From assembly GCA_046481785.1 (NCBI GenBank), contig JAWOJF010000376.1:1-13668 (forward strand): 13,668 nucleotides of DNA. Direction: 5' to 3'. Under the pieces are notes generated by a model. That model saw nothing but the letters and a program-made list of their open reading frames with translations, had not been told where the DNA came from and did no database searches. The position numbers and the translations under genes are program-made. Every line of letters starts with the position of its first letter. Position 1 is the first letter of the stretch. Shown piece by piece: positions 6,978 through 13,400 of this stretch. Source of the DNA: JAWOJF01 sp046481785. GTDB lineage: Bacteria > Bacteroidota > Ignavibacteria > Ignavibacteriales > Ignavibacteriaceae.

Positions 6978-8774
6978 TTAAAATAGTTCAACATTATCTC
7001 CAAACTCACCGTTGTTTTCTTTGCCGGATTGACCGGCTTTTGCTCCATCATTTTTTGTTCCGGATGAAACCTCTTTATGAATATCCCTCTGAATCTGCAT
7101 TGTATAATCTTTACCGATTTTATTCATCATTTTTTCATCTGTGCAGGATACACCTGCACGCTCTTCGCACATTGCAGTTATTGTATTCAGATTGTTAATC
7201 ATTTCATCTATCTCATCTTTAATTTTCAAATAACTTTTAAGAGATTTGATAGATGCCCCGACATCCTGTTTCAGGTTAACAGCAGACCTGGTTATATTTA
7301 GCAATCCGCGCGCTGCCTGTTCAGCAATACTATTTAATGAATTAAATGCATTCTTAATTTCCTCCGGGAAATCTGTTAGTTTAGTGCTGTTATGGTCCTG
7401 GTTTTCCGTTGATTGAAGTTGATTTGAAACTTCTTTTGTTTTTAACAGAATTTCTATAACAGAATTTGTATGAGTGCTGGAGTCAGACGAAAGCCTCTGA
7501 ATTGCACCTGCCAAAACACTAAGGCTTGCTCCCTCAAGGCCAGTGTGTGCGGCTTTAATATTAGCATTAAGCGAAAGCAGTTCTATTTCTGATCCAATAT
7601 CATTTATCTCGTTAATAAAATTTGAAAGCTCATCTATAGTTGAAATAACATTACCTACGGAAACGGAAAAATGATTCTTAACATTTTCGCTGCTGCCAAG
7701 TATGGTAATTATGTTATCAAGCCCGTTTTTTACTTCATGTATAAAAGAACCGCAGCCGCCATCTCCGCATTTAAGGAGAGTTTCGATATCTGAAATTACC
7801 CCTGATATATTTTCATTTATCTCTTCCAGGCCCGATATAATTTTACTGACAGCATTTATTAATTGATCTTTTGAATTTTTTAACTGGGCTGCCTGCAGCC
7901 TGGATGTACTGTGCATGGAAACATATAATTCTTCATCGGTCTTAAAAGCATTTATTTTATCATTACTACTTATATTATTAATCTGTTCTTTAATTATTTT
8001 ATAAACATGCTCCATTTGCTGATGCGTTATATCATGGAACTGCACCGCAGATACAAGTGAGCCGGTATGACGGTTTATATCCTCTATTTTACTGTGAACT
8101 GAATACGCCTTTGATGCACTTAATTCATATTCACCCGATAAAGAATCAAGGCTAAGCCTGGTGTTTTGAAAAATATTTTTAGAATTTTCTTCCTGATGAG
8201 AGTTTATTTCAATTATTTGATTTCTTACTTCCGATGTAACTGCCTGTAAAACTTTCGCCTTCTCCTTAAATCCGTTCGATTGTTTTGATATCAGTTCAGA
8301 AAGTTTATGAATATCATCGGCAAGATGACGGAATCCTTTGTCATCGTTTCCAAGGCGGGAGCTTTCAATTTTTATGGAAATACTCTGCATTTCGAGGTGT
8401 CTGCAAACTTTATTAAAACCGGATACCCCTTCAGCAGATTTTTTAAGAAGAAGTATAATTTCTCTTAAGGAGTTTTCACTTTCTTTAAAATTAGTACCCG
8501 ACCCGGATAAATAATTAAATATAGAGTCGAAAACTGATTTTAGTTTTTCAATTCCAGTTCTATAATTATCGGAAGTCAGAAGATCAGTTATATTGACAGC
8601 AGTTCCTGTTATCTCTTTCGATCTTTTATAAAACTGCTCAAGTTGAGAACTGAAACTGATAAATTGTTCATCAGAAATTATAAAAATAGTTTCCAAACGT
8701 TGAATAGCTTTTTCAAAGCCGCTAATCCACTCAGAATTATCTATATATTGACGGTCTTTGTATCCTGTATGCAA
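6978..8774 (-). CDS. Soluble receptor-like protein with CheZ-type motif (TTG start)
   Basis: A 598-residue, strongly helical protein with no signal peptide or membrane segment, and first gene of the che operon. It contains two sequences that align ungapped with the chemoreceptor hairpin tip: IKIESSRLGNDDKGFRHLAD at 134-153, and LSLNANIKAAHTG with LAGAIQRLS at 400-429 (degenerate). Between them QFHDITHQ (245-252) matches the D-x-x-x-Q signature of CheZ phosphatase (Asp143/Gln147 in E. coli), here Asp248 and Gln252. A Cys pair lies at 336 and 341 (CGDGGC), with others at 124, 536 and 544. A Gly/Lys/Asn-rich linker (about 570-590) ends in the acidic tail FGDNVELF. The start is TTG: no in-frame ATG occurs upstream before a stop, the next ATG is at codon 129, and AGGGGA lies 10 nt before the TTG. 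A role as CheY-P phosphatase or signalling scaffold is inferred; the receptor-like fold is more secure. Confidence 0.8.
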   Translation of the reverse strand: MHTGYKDRQYIDNSEWISGFEKAIQRLETIFIISDEQFISFSSQLEQFYKRSKEITGTAVNITDLLTSDNYRTGIEKLKSVFDSIFNYLSGSGTNFKESENSLREIILLLKKSAEGVSGFNKVCRHLEMQSISIKIESSRLGNDDKGFRHLADDIHKLSELISKQSNGFKEKAKVLQAVTSEVRNQIIEINSHQEENSKNIFQNTRLSLDSLSGEYELSASKAYSVHSKIEDINRHTGSLVSAVQFHDITHQQMEHVYKIIKEQINNISSNDKINAFKTDEELYVSMHSTSRLQAAQLKNSKDQLINAVSKIISGLEEINENISGVISDIETLLKCGDGGCGSFIHEVKNGLDNIITILGSSENVKNHFSVSVGNVISTIDELSNFINEINDIGSEIELLSLNANIKAAHTGLEGASLSVLAGAIQRLSSDSSTHTNSVIEILLKTKEVSNQLQSTENQDHNSTKLTDFPEEIKNAFNSLNSIAEQAARGLLNITRSAVNLKQDVGASIKSLKSYLKIKDEIDEMINNLNTITAMCEERAGVSCTDEKMMNKIGKDYTMQIQRDIHKEVSSGTKNDGAKAGQSGKENNGEFGDNVELF

Positions 8775-8784
8775 TTTATGGAAG

Positions 8785-8790
8785 TCCCCT
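8785..8790 (-). promoter_or_regulatory. Ribosome-binding site supporting the TTG start
   Basis: AGGGGA on the minus strand, 10 nt upstream of the TTG at 8772-8774. The frame upstream closes at a TAA with no ATG or GTG between, so this site and the TTG are the best available start for the first chemotaxis gene. The spacing is a little long. Confidence 0.5.
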
Positions 8791-8819
8791 GCACTTAAAA
8801 CTTTTAGAAATAGTTATTA

Positions 8820-8839
8820 ATTAGTCCGGAAAGACTAAT
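8820..8839 (-). promoter_or_regulatory. Leader hairpin just after the sigma-28 promoter
   Basis: A perfect 7-bp inverted repeat (ATTAGTC / GACTAAT) with a 6-nt loop. It falls within about 10 nt of the predicted transcription start, so it would form a stem near the 5' end of the che mRNA. It may protect the message or be a protein-binding site; neither is shown. Confidence 0.4.
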
Positions 8840-8853
8840 AGACGCCCCCCATA

Positions 8854-8880
8854 TAATCGGCAGGATTCATGTAATGTTTA
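8854..8880 (-). promoter_or_regulatory. Sigma-28 (FliA)-type flagellar promoter for the che operon
   Basis: On the minus strand TAAA (8880-8877), exactly 15 nt, then GCCGATTA (8861-8854). The FliA consensus is TAAA-N15-GCCGATAA, so this matches 11 of 12 defined positions with the correct spacing. It points at the receptor-like gene, whose start is about 80 nt downstream, and lies upstream of a chemotaxis operon, exactly where a class 3 flagellar promoter is expected. Transcription would start near 8845-8848, in a G-run. Confidence 0.8.
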
Positions 8881-8910
8881 GTTAAAAAAGTTTAAGGGGC
8901 TTGTCTTAAA
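8881..8910 (-). terminator. Weak intrinsic terminator candidate after aroE
   Basis: On the minus strand TTTAAG and CTTAAA form a 6-bp stem around an 8-nt loop and are followed by CTTTTTTAAC, a 6-T run. The stem is low in GC, so efficiency may be modest. Its position, after aroE and immediately before the sigma-28 promoter, is what a terminator separating the two units would need. Confidence 0.4.
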
Positions 8911-8940
8911 GAGAAGAATGAGAAGAATGAGAAGAATGAG
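8911..8940. repeat. 9-bp tandem repeat GAGAAGAAT, 3.3 copies
   Basis: Three exact copies of GAGAAGAAT (8911-8919, 8920-8928, 8929-8937) followed by GAG. It is non-coding and lies between the aroE stop and the terminator candidate. It is probably a small slippage-prone tract whose copy number may vary between strains. Confidence 0.8.
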
Positions 8941-8971
8941 CACAATCTACCAGGAAAAGTCAATAAACAGG

Positions 8972-9844
8972 TTAATCTTTCAAATAAAGTTGAAGGGATT
9001 TATGAATCTGCTCAACAGGCATCTGTTCGCCGGTCCATAATTCAAATGATTTAGCAGCCTGGTATACCAGCATTTTTAAACCATCAAGAGTAATTGCTCC
9101 CTGCGAGGAAGCCAGGTCCAGCAGCCTGGTTCTTGGCGGATTATAAACAAGATCGAAAACTACCTGGCCTTTAACAAATGAATCAGCTAAAGAGGTAATT
9201 ACATCATCAGATTCCGGAAACATTCCAACAGAGGTGGCATTTACAATTAGTTTGGAATCTTTAAAAATATCCACAAGGTCCGGCGGGAATAATTCTCTTG
9301 TTTTAAAGGCATCAAACTTCATTTTATCAATAAAATAGCTTTTTAAAGCCTCGGCTCTTTGTTCAGTTCTGTTTACCAGGAATATCTTTTTGGGTTTAAA
9401 GTGCCTTATTAACGAATAAATTACAGCACGGGCAGCGCCTCCGGCACCCACCACAGCAACATTATTTCCTGAAATATCGTCTTTATAAGGAAGCAGCGTT
9501 TCCAGAATTCCATTCACATCGGTATTATATCCGTTAAGCTTGCCCATCTCGTTAACAACTGTATTAACCGAGCCGATTATTGAGGCTTCTTCAGAAACAT
9601 CATTCATGTGAGACAGGATGTTCTCTTTGTGCGGGATAGTAACATTAAATCCTTTTATACCAAGAGCTATCATTCCCCTTAATGCATTCTTAAGGTTTGA
9701 TGCCGGAACATCAAAAGGCAAATATATATAATCAAGTTTTTTTATCTCAATGGTAACATTATGAATATACGGAGAATAAGTATGCTTAATCGGATGGCCT
9801 ATTAAACCAATCAATTGAGTATTAAGATGAAACGAATCTTTCAT
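8972..9844 (-). CDS. aroE: Shikimate dehydrogenase
   Basis: A 290-residue NADP-dependent enzyme that reduces 3-dehydroshikimate to shikimate in the aromatic amino acid/chorismate pathway, in the cytoplasm. The N-terminal substrate domain has GHPIKHTYSPYIHN at 16-29 (the usual first Ser of S-x-S is Thr22), NVTIPHK with catalytic Lys73, SVNTV at 92-96 and the catalytic Asp109 in NTDVNG. The Rossmann domain has GAGGAARA at 133-140, the NADPH-selective NRT at 158-160 and NATSVGM at 202-208. The C-terminal helix region includes DGLKMLVYQAAKSFELWTG. Length is normal for the family (about 270-290). The ATG has no clear Shine-Dalgarno sequence, unlike most genes here; a TATAAT lies 24 nt upstream of the ATG. 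It is 110 bp from the TPR gene and likely separate from the che operon. Confidence 0.97.
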   Translation of the reverse strand: MKDSFHLNTQLIGLIGHPIKHTYSPYIHNVTIEIKKLDYIYLPFDVPASNLKNALRGMIALGIKGFNVTIPHKENILSHMNDVSEEASIIGSVNTVVNEMGKLNGYNTDVNGILETLLPYKDDISGNNVAVVGAGGAARAVIYSLIRHFKPKKIFLVNRTEQRAEALKSYFIDKMKFDAFKTRELFPPDLVDIFKDSKLIVNATSVGMFPESDDVITSLADSFVKGQVVFDLVYNPPRTRLLDLASSQGAITLDGLKMLVYQAAKSFELWTGEQMPVEQIHKSLQLYLKD

Positions 9845-9868
9845 TTATAACTTTTTTTTAAAGGGAAA

Positions 9869-9874
9869 ATTATA
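9869..9874 (-). promoter_or_regulatory. Possible -10 element of aroE
   Basis: A perfect TATAAT on the minus strand lies 24 nt before the aroE ATG, giving a short leader. No good -35 lies 17 nt upstream (TATCTT), and the surroundings are very AT-rich, so this is a weak call. Confidence 0.3.
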
Positions 9875-9954
9875 GTATCAATATTACAATAAAGATATAA
9901 AAAATTTAATTAAGGTTAAAACCAGGTAGTTTCAGCATTAAAAATACGCCGTTA

Positions 9955-11373
9955 TTAAAGTTCACCTAAAAGTTTTTTGAACAGCCTTGATGACTTTATC
10001 TCAGGATATTCTTTTGCAAATTCATTACGGATTGCCGGATCAATAACAAATGCATCTTTCAGGCAGTCTACTGCTTCCTGTGTACGGCTTAAAATAAAAT
10101 TTATCTTAGCTTTACTATAAAACAATGATGCATCAGAAGGATGAATTTTAATACATTCATCAAAAGCTTTTAAAGCTTCCAGCCAATCCCCCATCTCATA
10201 ATAAGTTTCTGCCAGGTGAAACCAGATATCAAAATTAGCAGGCTCTATTTTTAAAGCTGCTGTATAACTATTTACCGCTTCCTGAAGCTTACCAAGTGAA
10301 TACTCAAGATCTGCTTTTGCATACCATGCATCAGCATTATCCTGGGATAAAGTAATAGCCTTATTAAAATCTTTAAGAGCAAGGTGAAACTTACCGACAG
10401 AATCATAACAATATCCTCTTGCAAGGTAAGCTTCATAATAATCTTCATTTATTTTGACAGCTTCAGAGTAATATTTAATAGCGCTGGCAATATCTCCCAG
10501 TTCTTCAAAAATATTTGCAATATTATAACATGATGCTTCATCAGTGTTATCAAGTTCATAAGATCTTTTAAAACACTCTATAGCCTGCTGAAATCTGCCA
10601 ATATCTGCAAGAGCATTCCCTTTGTTAAACCAGGCACTCGGGAAATCATCCCTAATTGCAATTGCCAGATCATAACTATCAATTGCAGTTTCAAGCTTAT
10701 TCATTTTACCAAGAACAATTCCCCTGTTATACCAGCCATTTGCACTGTAGGGCTCGGTATCCAGATACTTATCATATGACCCAAGTGCCTCATTCAGGCG
10801 GTTTAAGGTTTCATAACAAAATCCAAGTTCATAATATGCTTCTGCAAACCCGGGGTCAATTTCAATTGCCTTTAAAAAATATAAAACAGCATCGTTAAGT
10901 TTTTCCTGGTGCTGACATAAAATGCCAAGACTAAAATAGGCTTCCTCGTTGTTAGGATCAGTTAGAAGAGCTGTTTCCAGTGATTCACGGGCCTGCAGGA
11001 AAAGCCCCAGGTTTTCCTCTGTAGCTGCTTTATCCACAAGAGTTTCAGAATCACCGGGGTTTAAAGAAAGCGCCCTGTTATATGATTTTAAAGCCTCTTC
11101 ATAAAAATGTAATCCGTTAAGGAATACCCCTTTTTTAAGCCAATATTCTGAATTATAGGGAGCTATATCTATTAACAGATTAACAAAATAAAGACCATCA
11201 TCGTTTTTTTCACTATCTAAACACAACTGAATTACATCTTCAATTGCATCCATACAGTTGTATATGCTTCCGGTTTCAACTAAGTTTTTTATCTTTTTAA
11301 TTTCCTCATCTACATTGGTTTTCTGCGTATCGTATTCATCATCGTAGTTAAATTCAGGTTCAAAAAAGGACAT
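9955..11373 (-). CDS. Tetratricopeptide-repeat protein (11 TPRs)
   Basis: A 472-residue protein with no signal peptide or membrane segment. After an acidic N-terminus (FFEPEFNYDDEYD) and a helical lead-in, residues about 73-446 form eleven 34-residue TPR units with no gaps. Typical units are AYFSLGILCQHQEKLNDAVL, AWFNKGNALADIGRFQQAIE and AYLARGYCYDSVGKFHLALK, with the canonical W/Y, G, Y, A and P positions. A charged helical tail follows (about 447-472). TPR superhelices bind peptides or proteins; the partner here is unknown and the neighbouring genes (sucC, aroE) give no hint. AGGAG lies 9 nt before the ATG. A perfect 19-bp palindrome lies about 58 bp upstream and may be its operator. Confidence 0.92.
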   Translation of the reverse strand: MSFFEPEFNYDDEYDTQKTNVDEEIKKIKNLVETGSIYNCMDAIEDVIQLCLDSEKNDDGLYFVNLLIDIAPYNSEYWLKKGVFLNGLHFYEEALKSYNRALSLNPGDSETLVDKAATEENLGLFLQARESLETALLTDPNNEEAYFSLGILCQHQEKLNDAVLYFLKAIEIDPGFAEAYYELGFCYETLNRLNEALGSYDKYLDTEPYSANGWYNRGIVLGKMNKLETAIDSYDLAIAIRDDFPSAWFNKGNALADIGRFQQAIECFKRSYELDNTDEASCYNIANIFEELGDIASAIKYYSEAVKINEDYYEAYLARGYCYDSVGKFHLALKDFNKAITLSQDNADAWYAKADLEYSLGKLQEAVNSYTAALKIEPANFDIWFHLAETYYEMGDWLEALKAFDECIKIHPSDASLFYSKAKINFILSRTQEAVDCLKDAFVIDPAIRNEFAKEYPEIKSSRLFKKLLGEL

Positions 11374-11430
11374 CAGCGGCTACTCCTATAGGAATGAAAT
11401 AAGTAAAAAAAATCTATTACTAATCTAATA

Positions 11431-11449
11431 TAAAATCAAGTTGATTTTA
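11431..11449. promoter_or_regulatory. Perfect 19-bp palindrome upstream of the TPR gene
   Basis: TAAAATCAA-G-TTGATTTTA, 9-bp arms around one central base, 58-76 bp upstream of the TPR start codon. On the minus strand one arm contains TTGATT, followed after 17 nt by TAGATT, a weak -35/-10 pair. A dimeric repressor site overlapping the -35 is therefore plausible, but the AT-rich sequence raises the chance of coincidence. Confidence 0.4.
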
Positions 11450-11504
11450 AGGGAAGAATTATTATATCCAGCCGCATAAATATCGAAAGCACCAAAAACG
11501 CTCC

Positions 11505-11524
11505 AAAACGCACTTTATTGCGCT
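11505..11524 (-). terminator. Possible sucC terminator hairpin
   Basis: On the minus strand AGCGCA and TGCGTT form a 6-bp stem (with one G-U pair) around ATAAAG, followed by TTTT, about 45 nt after the sucC stop. A second AT-only stem (TTTATCAA/TTGATAAA, 11528-11546) precedes it. The stem is short and the T-run partly overlaps it, so this is a weak call. Confidence 0.3.
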
Positions 11525-11568
11525 ATATTTATCAATAATTGATAAAATTATATTACCAACTTGTTCTC

Positions 11569-12786
11569 TCAGGCACTTTTTAATACAGAAGTTACCTTTT
11601 CGGCCGCATTTTTCAGGTTTTGAGCAACTTCAAAATTCAATCCTGATTGATTTAGCAATTCTGCCGCCTCTTTGGCGTTAGTTCCTTCAAGCCTTACCAC
11701 AATTGGTACATGAATATCCATTTCCTTTGCGGCATCAATTACCCCCTGGGCAACACGGTCGCATCGTACAATACCGCCAAAGATGTTTATCAAAATAGCT
11801 TTTACATTAGGATCAGACAGAATTATTTTGAATCCATTGGCTACAGTAGTTTTATTTGCACCGCCCCCTACATCAAGAAAGTTTGCCGGTTCGCCGCCGG
11901 CAAGTTTTATAATATCCATTGTTGCCATTGCAAGCCCGGCACCATTAACCATACAGCCTACATTGCCGTCCAGTTTAATATAATTCAGATTATGTTTTGA
12001 AGCTTCTATTTCAAGAGGGTCTTCTTCAAAAAGGTCCCGGTACTCCTGTATATCGGGGTGCCTGAACAAGGCATTATCATCAAAATTTACCTTAGCATCC
12101 AGGGCTACAATTTTCTGATCATTTGTAATAACCAAAGGATTGATCTCAAGAAGTGAAGCATCAGTTTCTACATAAGCTTTATATAATTTTGATAGGAATT
12201 TAATAAAATCCTTAAAGGCATTTCCTTCAAGGCCAAGAGAAAAAGCGAGCTTCCTTGCCTGGTATGCCTGTAAACCCACTGCCGGGTCAACCCACTCCTT
12301 AATTATCTTTTCCGGAGTTTCTTCGGCTACCTTTTCTATCTCCACTCCTCCTTCGGTTGATGCCATAATAACATTTTTAGATACTGAACGGTCAAGGAGA
12401 ATAGAAAGGTATAGCTCTTTGCTGTAATCAAGTCCCTCAGTTATAAAAAGTGTTTTAACAATCTTTCCTTCGGGGCCGGTTTGGTGGGTAACCAGTAAAT
12501 TCCCAAGCATCTTACCGGCTAATTCCTTTGCCTTTTCTGCAGATGTTGTAAATTTAACTCCGCCTTCAAGAACCAATTCTTCCCTGTTCTTAGGGTTATA
12601 TAATTTCCCTTTACCCCTGCCCCCTGCATGTATCTGGGATTTAACCACAAACTGGTTAATTCCGCGGGACTGAAGCTGCTGAATTGCATTATCAAATTCA
12701 GAAATATCCTTTATAGCAATGCCATCCTGCACCGGAACATTATATTTTTTTAAAACTTCTTTTGCCTGATATTCATGTATTTTCAT
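11569..12786 (-). CDS. sucC: Succinyl-CoA ligase, beta subunit
   Basis: A 405-residue ATP-grasp subunit that makes ATP or GTP from succinyl-CoA in the TCA cycle, as a complex with the alpha subunit SucD. The start is typical (MKIHEYQAKEVLKKYNVPV). The nucleotide-binding stretch is VVKSQIHAGGRGKG at 47-60. Metal-binding residues are expected in LLEINPL (212-218, Asn216) and ALDAKVNFDDNALFR (228-242, Asp230). The C-terminal ligase domain has GGGANK (307-312), NIFGGIVRCD (334-343) and VVRLEGTN (363-370). AAGGAT lies about 7 nt before the ATG. No sucD is adjacent on either side in this window, so the alpha subunit must be elsewhere. It starts 38 bp after the toxin gene and may share its transcript. 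Confidence 0.97.
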   Translation of the reverse strand: MKIHEYQAKEVLKKYNVPVQDGIAIKDISEFDNAIQQLQSRGINQFVVKSQIHAGGRGKGKLYNPKNREELVLEGGVKFTTSAEKAKELAGKMLGNLLVTHQTGPEGKIVKTLFITEGLDYSKELYLSILLDRSVSKNVIMASTEGGVEIEKVAEETPEKIIKEWVDPAVGLQAYQARKLAFSLGLEGNAFKDFIKFLSKLYKAYVETDASLLEINPLVITNDQKIVALDAKVNFDDNALFRHPDIQEYRDLFEEDPLEIEASKHNLNYIKLDGNVGCMVNGAGLAMATMDIIKLAGGEPANFLDVGGGANKTTVANGFKIILSDPNVKAILINIFGGIVRCDRVAQGVIDAAKEMDIHVPIVVRLEGTNAKEAAELLNQSGLNFEVAQNLKNAAEKVTSVLKSA

Positions 12787-12824
12787 TTTATAATCCTTCT
12801 TTAAATTCTTTTCAGAACAATTTA

Positions 12825-13118
12825 TTACTGCAGCCTGGTTTTAATTACTTCAGGATTTCTTCTTGAATGGAAAACTGCAAGAATGAAGATCGTATTTTTT
12901 AATATTTCAAAAACTATAAAAGGAAATCTTTTTACAACTTTTTTTCTGAAGTGTCCGAACTCAATAGGATAAAGTTCAGGATTCCTCTCAATCTTTTGAA
13001 CTGCCTCATCAATACAACGAATAAACTCTATATCCAAACCTTTTTGTTGAATAGCATACCAGCCAACAGCTTCTCTAAATTCATTTTCAGCTTCAGGATG
13101 AAAAATGATTGAATTCAT
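12825..13118 (-). CDS. ParE/RelE-family toxin
   Basis: A small protein of about 97 residues with the RelE/ParE toxin fold: an N-terminal strand and helices (IIFHPEAENEFREAVGWYA), the helix AVQKIERNPELYP, then strands with RKKVVKRFPFIVFEI and the family-typical ending ILAVFHSRRNPEVIKTRL. Members either cleave translating mRNA or poison gyrase; which applies cannot be decided here. The ATG at 13116-13118 overlaps the antitoxin stop as TGATG, so the two genes are translationally coupled. A GTG one codon upstream (13121) is an alternative start. It is the second gene of a type II toxin-antitoxin pair placed between pruA and sucC. Confidence 0.85.
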   Translation of the reverse strand: MNSIIFHPEAENEFREAVGWYAIQQKGLDIEFIRCIDEAVQKIERNPELYPIEFGHFRKKVVKRFPFIVFEILKNTIFILAVFHSRRNPEVIKTRLQ

Positions 13119-13336
13119 CACTGTTTGCCTAAAAACTCATTTTTAATTTCTTCCCAACTTCTTCCCATTGAAGGATCATTGTGAAAATCCTTGCTCCTTT
13201 TTTCAACAGCTTCTTTTTGCTTTTCTGATAACTCAAAAGAAAGTTCCTCATTGGCAATACTATCCCAGATTTCTTCCACAAGCAGTATTTTCTCAGAAAT
13301 GCTTAAACTATTTATTTGTTTCCTAATATCTTCCAT
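13118..13336 (-). CDS. Addiction-module antitoxin (TIGR02574-like)
   Basis: A 72-residue acidic antitoxin of the putative addiction-module-component family. Family marks are LSISEKILLVEEIWDSIA near the N-terminus, a central LSEKQKEAVEKRSKDF helix, and the C-terminal SWEEIKNEFL, which resembles the toxin-binding tail of relatives. I place the start at the ATG of MEDIRKQINSL (13336) and not at the in-frame ATG 45 nt upstream (13381): AGGAAG sits 6 nt before the former, nothing like a ribosome-binding site precedes the latter, and relatives begin at this point. It overlaps the toxin gene by one base and is expected to bind and neutralise the toxin and repress the operon; both functions are inferred from the family. 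Confidence 0.85.
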   Translation of the reverse strand: MEDIRKQINSLSISEKILLVEEIWDSIANEELSFELSEKQKEAVEKRSKDFHNDPSMGRSWEEIKNEFLGKQ

Positions 13337-13400
13337 AATAATCTTCCTGATTTTCAAGTCTAAGTTTTTTGGAATAAACATATTTATAAAGAATTTTTAC

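Noticed and set aside
8911..8940. CRISPR-like repeat
   Set aside because: The unit is only 9 bp and there are no spacers.
11528..11546. AT-only stem TTTATCAA/TTGATAAA as the sucC terminator
   Set aside because: It contains almost no GC and has no following T-run, so it is only mentioned with the neighbouring weak hairpin.
13337..13381. Longer antitoxin with start at 13381 (15 extra residues)
   Set aside because: No ribosome-binding site precedes that ATG, while AGGAAG is well placed before the ATG at 13336, and family members begin there.
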